From Thermoplasmata archaeon (GTDB lineage Archaea; Thermoplasmatota; E2; DHVEG-1): a stretch of 6,010 bases of DNA. The DNA lies in assembly GCA_003651045.1 (NCBI GenBank), contig QMTJ01000073.1, positions 1 through 6,010 on the forward strand, given 5' to 3'. Every line of letters begins with the position of its first letter. Positions within the stretch are counted from its first letter, which is position 1. A program made the translations under genes and the position numbers. The notes beneath the pieces are model-generated. The model saw only the letters and a program-made list of their open reading frames with translations. It was not told where the DNA came from and did not search any database. Positions 1-4,206 of the stretch are shown in pieces.

Positions 1-537
1 AACTGGAAACCTATTAAATGGATCTACACAATGAACCAGGTTACATCTTTTACAAACCTCCGATATAACTTCATCAGTCCAATCTCCTCCACGTGGCTCC
101 CATACAAACTGAAAAACAGGATTTTTTATTGTTTTAAAAAAAACAACAATGTTCTCCAAGTTTTCATCTGTTGGTTTAAAACTAGCAGGACATTGAAACA
201 ACACATACCTTGTTTTTAACATAGAACAAACTCTTTCAGTAACCCTCCAAGCATTCAACACCTCTTCAGTCTGCTGAAAAAAACCATAGTTCTCAGGTTT
301 ACCCTTCAACGTTCCCTTAAACCGTCTATACGTGGGACTCGTCACAGGATGAGTAACACCCTGCCATGCTTTCACAGTAAACTCAAAACCCGGTGGTGAA
401 AGAGAAAACCATTTTTTAACAGACTCATATGAAGGAATCTGATAAAATGTTTTCTGTAACTCTACAACTCTAAACCTTGCGAAATAGTTTTTCATCCCAT
501 GTGGAAAACCACAACAACCGATTTTAATAGAAAACAT
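1..537 (-). CDS. DUF72 (YecE-like) family protein, C-terminus cut off by window edge
   Basis: The frame is open from the ATG at 537 down to base 1, giving 179 residues without a stop. The N-terminus reads IKIGCCGFPHGMKNYF, then VELQKTFYQIPSYESVKKW and GFEFTVKAWQGVTHP. This is the usual start of DUF72 proteins: a glycine-rich first strand, the 'E...TFY..P' motif, and 'F.F.VKA....TH'. Further in are FQCPASFKP (about residues 114-122), FVWEPRG (144-150) and LVHCVDPFNRFPV (167-179), which match the TIM-barrel strands conserved in this family. DUF72 proteins are usually about 230-300 residues, so roughly a quarter to a third is missing beyond base 1. No biochemical function is established for the family that I can name with confidence. 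It lies 40 bases downstream of a small cysteine-containing gene on the same strand and may be co-transcribed with it. No lesions are seen, unlike the neighbouring asnA. Confidence 0.88.
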   Translation of the reverse strand, partial: MFSIKIGCCGFPHGMKNYFARFRVVELQKTFYQIPSYESVKKWFSLSPPGFEFTVKAWQGVTHPVTSPTYRRFKGTLKGKPENYGFFQQTEEVLNAWRVTERVCSMLKTRYVLFQCPASFKPTDENLENIVVFFKTIKNPVFQFVWEPRGGDWTDEVISEVCKRCNLVHCVDPFNRFPV

Positions 538-565
538 AATTGTAAAAATTCATCTAAAATATTGA

Positions 566-571
566 TTTAAA
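566..571 (-). promoter_or_regulatory. Possible TATA box for the DUF72 gene
   Basis: TTTAAA on the minus strand, preceded by a purine-rich AAAAAAG stretch that could serve as a BRE. It sits about 30 bases upstream of the ATG at 537, which would give an almost leaderless transcript as is common in archaea. No Shine-Dalgarno-like sequence precedes the ATG, which fits a leaderless start. In a genome this AT-rich the motif can occur by chance, and read-through from the small gene upstream is the alternative. Confidence 0.35.
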
Positions 572-577
572 CTTTTT

Positions 578-745
578 TTATCTTGTTTTTTCGAACCATT
601 TACAATCTTTAGGGCAACTGAAAAACATGTCAAGCTTGTTTAAATCACAATCATGTTCCTTTAACATGTTCTGATCTATTTTGTTCATACTTATAAACTC
701 TATATTTCTCCATGTAAAATGTTTACAACTTGTTTTAACATGCAT
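578..745 (-). CDS. Small cysteine-containing protein, possible metal-binding knuckle (55 aa)
   Basis: ATG at 743-745 to TAA at 578-580, 55 residues. It begins MHVKTSCKHFTW and ends SCPKDCKWFEKTR. Cysteines are at residues 7, 33, 44 and 48, with histidines at 9 and 31. The C-x-H near the start and the C-P-x-x-C-x-x-F near the end resemble short zinc-binding proteins common in archaea, though I cannot name a family. Signs that it is a real gene are the non-random protein composition, the paired Cys motifs, the same strand as the DUF72 gene, and the spacing of 40 bases to it. The frame stays open upstream of the ATG for about 80 bases but has no other ATG, GTG or TTG there, so 745 is the likely start. 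A metal-binding role is inferred only from cysteine spacing. A degenerate intergenic ORF is the alternative. Confidence 0.6.
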   Translation of the reverse strand: MHVKTSCKHFTWRNIEFISMNKIDQNMLKEHDCDLNKLDMFFSCPKDCKWFEKTR

Positions 746-753
746 AAATCTAA

Positions 754-792
754 TAGATTCACAAACAAATATTAATTTGTTTAGATAATCTA
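754..792. repeat. AT-rich two-part inverted repeat in the probable promoter of the small Cys gene
   Basis: Inner perfect arms AAACAAAT (763-770) and ATTTGTTT (775-782) flank a 4-base centre ATTA. Outer arms TAGATT (754-759) and AATCTA (787-792) add six more pairs, separated from the inner arms by 3 and 4 unpaired bases. It lies just upstream of the ATG at 745. Its centre is about 28 bases from that ATG, where a TATA element of a leaderless gene would fall. It could be an operator for a dimeric regulator or simply a hairpin. Confidence 0.55.
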
Positions 793-796
793 CTAT

Positions 797-822
797 AAAA
801 AAAGAGTGAAGGAGGAAAAAAA
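797..822 (-). terminator. Candidate U-tract terminator downstream of the asnA pseudogene
   Basis: On the minus strand two runs of seven T (816-822 and 797-803) lie 60-85 bases past the asnA stop at 881-883, separated by a C-rich CCTCCTTCACTC spacer. Archaeal transcription commonly ends at such U-tracts without a hairpin. There is no strong stem here. Confidence 0.4.
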
Positions 823-880
823 TTTAACGCTTTTTTCATTTGTTTATCTTTTTTATTCTAAAACATAAATGTTTTTCTTT

Positions 881-1984
881 TCACATATCTCTTTTAATTT
901 TTTCGGCCAAATAGTTACACTTACCCCCTAGATGAGCTTTTCTCAATAGTAGCATATACGTCCGTGACTGCCCTGTACCTCCAACCGATACTTAACGGTA
1001 TTTTATTGTTTATAATAGCTTGATGATAAGGGTATTTCAGGAAATCAAGAAGGTTTGACATTTCTAGTTGTTTTTTTGAGTGTTTCAGTAATTTACACGT
1101 ATACCCATGGATGTAAGTTCATGTCGTCTCCGGGTAACAGGATTCCAAACTAGTATATCACCATTGAGACCATGAATACTTTTCTCCATTTTTGGTAACA
1201 GTCTCCATTATCCAGTCATCATAGTCTGGTGCTCTAAGTTCATGAGGGCAACCATCTTTCAACGGGTAACCAATCCCTATTATAAATATAGCCGGGTGTT
1301 CCTTAAGTACCTCTGTCTCTATAGCTTTCCGAGGTAAATCCGGGTACTGTTCTAGTATATCCTCAGCATGTATAAACTCTAGTTTATCAGGAAAAACCAG
1401 ATATTTATCCATTTTAAGCCTGGAGAACATATCCTATATATAGGTTTCTGCTCCTTTGATAACCTTCCAGATTTTATTAACTACCTCTTTTAGATACTGT
1501 AGATTCCTTTCTTTTTCTGTGATTATCTTCTCCCAATCCCATTGATCAACATATGCACTATGATCATGGTCAAGGAAGTAATCCTTACGTACAGCACGTA
1601 TATCTGTAATAATACCTTCACCTACATCACAATTGAAATGTTTCAAAGCAAAACGTTTCCATTTAGTAGTTGCTTGTACTATCTACGCACGAATTGGTTT
1701 ATCTAAACCAAGTCCACATGGGAACTCTACCGGCGTCCTAGAAGCTGTCTCGATCTAAATAATCGTTAACACCACTCTCAGCATCTACTATCAACGGTGC
1801 AGTCACTCTCATAAAGTTAAAGCTCTCGGCATAAATTCTCCTTGATATAGTCTTTCAAAGCAAAAATTGCTTTCTGCGTATCTTTTCTATCTAAAAGAGA
1901 ACTGTAATCCTGTGGCAGTATTTTTTCGACTTCATCATAGCTTCCAATTCCTGGTCCTGCTACATCCGCTACTTTATCAACCAT
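881..1984 (-). pseudogene. asnA: asnA, aspartate--ammonia ligase (AsnA-type asparagine synthetase), broken by six +1 frameshifts and two TAG stops
   Basis: Joining frames gives about 365 residues from ATG 1982-1984 to TGA 881-883. In intact form it would make asparagine from aspartate, ammonia and ATP, using a fold related to class II aminoacyl-tRNA synthetases. Family landmarks in order are SLLDRKDTQKAIF, NFMRVTAPLIVDAESGVNDYL, ATTKWKRFAL, DVGEGIITDIRAVRKD, HSAYVDQWDWEK, HAEDILEQYPDL, FIIGIG, RAPDYDDW, GLNGDILVWNP, TSMGIRV, PYHQAIINNKIP, IGGGTGQSR (the motif-3-like catalytic segment) and MLLLRKAHLGG. Frameshifts lie near 1819-1821, 1742-1743, 1175-1176, 1090-1091, 1071-1077 (T7 on plus) and 983-984. 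Each is repaired by removing one base from a short A/T run. In-frame TAGs are at 1683-1685 and 1434-1436. Catalytic motifs survive, so decay looks recent. Two stretches (1158-1430, 1434-1646) can be mistaken for separate genes. The first roughly 22 residues before the usual AsnA start are an unrecognised extension. Confidence 0.92.
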
Positions 1985-2010
1985 GATCACATCAACCCTT
2001 GCTCAGGCAA

Positions 2011-2022
2011 TCCTAAATAGGA
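2011..2022. repeat. Short palindrome at the expected asnA transcription start
   Basis: TCCTA (2011-2015) and TAGGA (2018-2022) are perfect inverted arms around AA. The element falls about 10-25 bases downstream of the minus-strand TATA candidate at 2031-2039, so it would overlap the transcription start or early leader of asnA. That would suit an operator, but a 5-base arm is short and could be chance. Confidence 0.3.
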
Positions 2023-2030
2023 TAGTTAAA

Positions 2031-2039
2031 CTTTTATAA
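2031..2039 (-). promoter_or_regulatory. Candidate TATA box for asnA
   Basis: TTATAAAAG on the minus strand is a good match to the archaeal TATA consensus. It lies 47-55 bases upstream of the ATG at 1984, predicting a leader of roughly 25 bases. Its survival in front of a broken gene is compatible with recent inactivation. Confidence 0.45.
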
Positions 2040-2056
2040 TCAAACCATACAAAATT

Positions 2057-2114
2057 TATATTTTATACAAACTAAAAAAAACTATATTTTTTAAAAAAAA
2101 TTATATATTTTATA
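2057..2114. repeat. Exact 11-base direct repeat in the divergent promoter region
   Basis: TATATTTTATA occurs at 2057-2067 and again at 2104-2114, 47 bases apart, each followed within a few bases by AAAC. The second copy overlaps the TATA candidate of the downstream plus-strand gene. The whole stretch 2041-2130 is extremely AT-rich, which makes chance repeats likelier. Confidence 0.3.
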
Positions 2115-2116
2115 AA
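2109..2116 (+). promoter_or_regulatory. Candidate TATA box for the metallo-beta-lactamase gene
   Basis: TTTATAAA lies 39-46 bases upstream of the ATG at 2155. With the usual archaeal spacing, transcription would start near 2135-2140, giving a short leader that contains the ribosome binding site at 2143-2148. Confidence 0.45.
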
Positions 2117-2142
2117 CATTTATTTTTAAAAACCCTTGTTTA

Positions 2143-2148
2143 GGAGAT
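2143..2148 (+). promoter_or_regulatory. Shine-Dalgarno site supporting the start at 2155
   Basis: GGAGAT matches the archaeal anti-Shine-Dalgarno region (GGAGGTGATC type) with 6 bases to the ATG at 2155. An overlapping ATG at 2151 is in another frame and stops after a few codons, so this site fixes the start at 2155. Confidence 0.6.
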
Positions 2149-2154
2149 GGATGA

Positions 2155-3447
2155 ATGAGAGAAAATAAACATAGAACAACCTTAGTTCTTATAACTCTGA
2201 TTTTGTTTTCTGGTTTAAACATTACACCCTTGTCTGAAGGATTAACATGTAAGAATACTATAAACAGCAATCCATCATTATCATATCAACTTGATGAGTT
2301 AAACGTGTATTATATAGATGTAGGTCAAGGAGATTCTATATTAATCCAGACACCTGAAAACAATTTTGTCCTCATCGACACAGGAAGCAGAATATATGCT
2401 GACAAAGTCATTAGTTTTTTAAATAACCATCATGTAACAACTATAAAAACATTTATAGCAACTCATCCTCATGAAGACCATATAGGTGGATGTGAAGAAA
2501 TCTTTAACGCTTTCCATATTTTAACTGTGTACCACCCAGGATACTATATAGACTCTCAAGCATATCAAAGATTCCTAGAAGCAGTTGAAAACGAAGGATG
2601 CACGGTTTACACAGACGACAAAATCGACCCTGGGGACTATATCGATATTTCATCCTCACTATCATGCAGGGTTCTAAACATAAATAGATATGCATCAAAT
2701 GCAAACGATGCAGGTATTGTTTTAAGATTAGACTACGACCAAGTTAGTTTCCTCTTCACAGGTGATATCAACGGCGACAGAGGAGACTATGTTGAATCAT
2801 ATTTAGTAGACTATTGGGATGTCGATATAGATATTTTAAAAGTCGCACATCACGGTAGTAGACATAGTTCAACTGACTATTTCTTAAAAGAAGCTACACC
2901 AAGGGTTAGTATAATATCAGTCGGCAGCGACAACCCCTATGGCCACCCTCATCAAGAAACATTAGACAGATTATCTCAATACAGCTCATTAATATACCGT
3001 ACAGATCTAAATGGAGATATAACAGTAACAACAGATGGTGTAACCTGGAACATCTACTACGAGAAACCTGAAGATACACCATTGAAACCCATAGTAACCG
3101 GTCCTACACGTGGTACCGCAGGATACAGTTACATATTCTATGCTAGATCAGTAGACCCCAACAATGACCAATTATTCTACAAATGGGATTTCAACGATGG
3201 TAATGTAACAAACTGGATCGGCCCCTATGACTCAGGGGAACAAATATCAGCTATCCACAGATGGGATCAAAATGGCACCTACATTATAAGAGTAAAAGCC
3301 AAGGACATCTATGATCACGAAAGCGACTGGGGGGTTTTAAACATAGCAATACCTCGGGATAAAAAAATCAATGTAAAAAAAACTCTGTCTATAATCCATC
3401 TACCATTTATACAAGTTTATTATCCCATGTTTTTTTTCGAATCTTAG
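2155..3447 (+). CDS. Secreted ComEC/Rec2-like metallo-beta-lactamase-fold protein with C-terminal PKD-like domain
   Basis: 430 residues. Residues 1-30 form a signal peptide: a charged start (MRENKHR), then a hydrophobic core (TLVLITLILFSG). Residues 50-300 are a metallo-beta-lactamase fold of the ComEC/Rec2 hydrolase type, with IDVGQGDSILIQTP (54-67), LIDTGS (73-78), the metal-binding THPHEDHIGG (103-112), FTGDING (201-207), KVAHHGSRHSS (229-239) and GHPH (263-266). All expected metal ligands (H104, H106, D108, H109, D203, H232) are present, so it should be an active hydrolase. In ComEC this domain is implicated in DNA cleavage during uptake, but here there are no ComEC membrane segments, so it is a free or surface-held exoprotein and its substrate is unknown. 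Residues 310-400 are a PKD/Ig-like domain homologous to the C-terminal domain of the protein at 4207-6010. The last 30 residues form an unusual tail. It is transcribed divergently from the dead asnA. Confidence 0.88.
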   Translation: MRENKHRTTLVLITLILFSGLNITPLSEGLTCKNTINSNPSLSYQLDELNVYYIDVGQGDSILIQTPENNFVLIDTGSRIYADKVISFLNNHHVTTIKTFIATHPHEDHIGGCEEIFNAFHILTVYHPGYYIDSQAYQRFLEAVENEGCTVYTDDKIDPGDYIDISSSLSCRVLNINRYASNANDAGIVLRLDYDQVSFLFTGDINGDRGDYVESYLVDYWDVDIDILKVAHHGSRHSSTDYFLKEATPRVSIISVGSDNPYGHPHQETLDRLSQYSSLIYRTDLNGDITVTTDGVTWNIYYEKPEDTPLKPIVTGPTRGTAGYSYIFYARSVDPNNDQLFYKWDFNDGNVTNWIGPYDSGEQISAIHRWDQNGTYIIRVKAKDIYDHESDWGVLNIAIPRDKKINVKKTLSIIHLPFIQVYYPMFFFES

Positions 3448-3482
3448 GAGAAAAAAGTTAAAACCTTTAAAAAAAACAGTGG

Positions 3483-3489
3483 TATAAAA
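3483..3489 (+). promoter_or_regulatory. Candidate TATA box for the small paralogue pair
   Basis: TATAAAA preceded by GTGG lies 75-81 bases upstream of the ATG at 3564. Transcription would begin near 3510, leaving a leader of about 50 bases that contains the small inverted repeat at 3514-3530. Another TTTAAAAAAA at 3466-3475 is a weaker alternative. Confidence 0.4.
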
Positions 3490-3513
3490 AAAACAAATTA
3501 TTTTATTACGTAA

Positions 3514-3530
3514 ACATATTCAGTATATGT
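3514..3530. repeat. Small inverted repeat in the leader of the small paralogue pair
   Basis: ACATAT (3514-3519) and ATATGT (3525-3530) are perfect inverted arms around a 5-base loop TCAGT. It lies close to the predicted transcription start, between the TATA candidate and the first small gene. It may be an operator or a weak leader hairpin. Confidence 0.3.
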
Positions 3531-3563
3531 AAAAAGAAAAAAAACAGGGATGGAATAAAAATA

Positions 3564-3740
3564 ATGAACGAGGAAGACAAAAAAAATTTCTTAGAAGATT
3601 TCAAAAAAGCAAATATAGAGAAAAAAATGGATATGTGGTTTTATGCATTAGAACAAATAGCATTATGGGAAGAAACTATAGCTGAGATGTCAGATATCGC
3701 ACAAAAAACTCAACAAGGGAAAAAAGCTGTAATGGAATAA
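3564..3740 (+). CDS. Small charged protein A of a tandem paralogous pair (58 aa), function unknown
   Basis: ATG at 3564 to TAA at 3738-3740, 58 residues. It begins MNEEDKKNFLEDFKKA, with DMWFYALEQ at about residues 23-31. The product is rich in Lys, Glu and Asp, predicted mostly helical, without signal peptide, cysteine or membrane segment, so it is probably cytoplasmic. It is clearly paralogous to the gene at 3776-3988: over the first 46 residues 28 are identical with no gap, including MNEEDKK, FLE, FKKA, DMW, YAL, LW and EM. That conservation shows it is a real gene despite its length. A purine-rich GGGATGG (3547-3553) lies 10 bases before the ATG as a weak ribosome binding site. I do not recognise a characterised family. 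The acidic-basic helical make-up would suit protein-protein interaction, which is inference only. Confidence 0.8.
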   Translation: MNEEDKKNFLEDFKKANIEKKMDMWFYALEQIALWEETIAEMSDIAQKTQQGKKAVME

Positions 3741-3754
3741 AACAAAAAAAAGAA

Positions 3755-3761
3755 GGGAGGT
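3755..3761 (+). promoter_or_regulatory. Strong Shine-Dalgarno site for the second small gene
   Basis: GGGAGGT lies 14 bases before the ATG at 3776, longer than the usual 5-10. No closer in-frame start exists, and the paralogue begins with the same MNEEDKK, so the start is right and the spacing is just long. Its own strong site suggests it is translated independently, and perhaps at a higher level than the first gene. Confidence 0.5.
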
Positions 3762-3775
3762 AAAAAGAAACAAGT

Positions 3776-3988
3776 ATGAATGAAGAAGATAAAAAAATGT
3801 TTTTAGAAGAATTCAAAAAAGCAGATGGATCTAAAAGACTGGACATGTGGGATTACGCTCTGCAGCAACAGGTATTATGGGATAACATACTCACTGAGAT
3901 GCAAAACATTGCAAAACAACAAGGTGTAGATAAAAAATTAGATGAACTAGTGGAGAAAGAAATGAAAAAAATAGAGGAGAACAGGTAA
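3776..3988 (+). CDS. Small charged protein B of a tandem paralogous pair (70 aa), function unknown
   Basis: 70 residues beginning MNEEDKKMFLEEFKKADG, with LDMWDYALQQQVLW in the middle and an added highly charged tail (KKLDELVEKEMKKIEENR) absent from its neighbour. The tail has a heptad-like pattern of Leu, Val, Met and Ile, so a short helical or coiled-coil end is plausible. It starts 35 bases after the stop of its paralogue on the same strand, so the two very likely form one operon and arose by tandem duplication. No signal peptide or metal-binding motif is present. Similar small proteins with the 'FF/FLE-FKKA...DMW.YAL.Q..LW' core seem familiar from Thermoplasmata-like genomes, but I know of no assigned function. 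Confidence 0.85.
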   Translation: MNEEDKKMFLEEFKKADGSKRLDMWDYALQQQVLWDNILTEMQNIAKQQGVDKKLDELVEKEMKKIEENR

Positions 3989-3989
3989 A

Positions 3990-4023
3990 AAAAACTTTAA
4001 AAAAAAGAAAGGAAAAAGTTTTT
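3990..4023 (+). terminator. Weak hairpin with U-tract after the small gene pair
   Basis: AAAAACTTT (3990-3998) and AAAGTTTTT (4015-4023) are perfect 9-base arms around a 16-base purine loop, directly after the stop at 3986-3988. The stem is nearly all A:U. The run of five T at 4019-4023 is probably the effective part, since archaeal termination relies mainly on U-tracts. Confidence 0.4.
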
Positions 4024-4139
4024 AGTTTATAATTTTGAACTGAAATTCTTTCATCTTAAGTTTCAATGTATAGAAATATGTAAAGAACCTGATAATATAT
4101 ACTAAAAATATTTACGTCAAAGACTATAAATTAGAGGAG

Positions 4140-4192
4140 GAGAGGTTTTTCTCAGCAAATAAAAAAACCTCTCTGAGTCTCCCAAATTTTTT
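4140..4192. terminator. Hairpin between converging genes, probable terminator
   Basis: GAGAGGTTTTT (4140-4150) and AAAAACCTCTC (4163-4173) are perfect 11-base arms around a 12-base loop. A run of six T follows at 4187-4192 on the plus strand, giving an intrinsic-terminator-like layout for plus-strand transcripts. Minus-strand transcripts from the large gene ending at 4207 would also cross this stem. A second small pairing, CTCAG (4151-4155) with CTGAG (4173-4177), could compete with the main stem. It lies in the 218-base gap between converging genes; the rest of that gap (4024-4139) holds nothing I can name. Confidence 0.5.
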
Positions 4193-4206
4193 ACATATTT
4201 TTTAGA

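Noticed and set aside
31..219. Plus-strand open frame of 62 codons
   Set aside because: It lies wholly inside the DUF72 gene on the opposite strand, and its translation has no recognisable domain. The minus-strand frame carries clear family motifs over the same bases.
541..880. tRNA, small structured RNA or CRISPR repeats in the AT-rich gap
   Set aside because: No cloverleaf, no GTTCGA-type T-loop with matching stems and no regularly spaced repeats. The gap is explained by the small Cys gene, the inverted repeat and U-tracts.
1158..1646. Two separate small genes (1158-1430 and 1434-1646, minus strand)
   Set aside because: They are in the same frame, separated only by TAG GAT, and both match consecutive parts of AsnA (HSAYVDQWDWEK and RAPDYDDW). 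They are fragments of one broken gene, and neither start codon is the real one.
1434..1685. Pyrrolysine-containing AsnA
   Set aside because: The two TAGs alone would allow it, but six frameshifts in the same gene make decay far more likely. No AsnA with a functional internal TAG is known to me, and no pyl gene is in the window.
2504..2704. Minus-strand open frame of 66 codons
   Set aside because: It is antisense to the well-supported metallo-beta-lactamase domain and encodes no recognisable protein.
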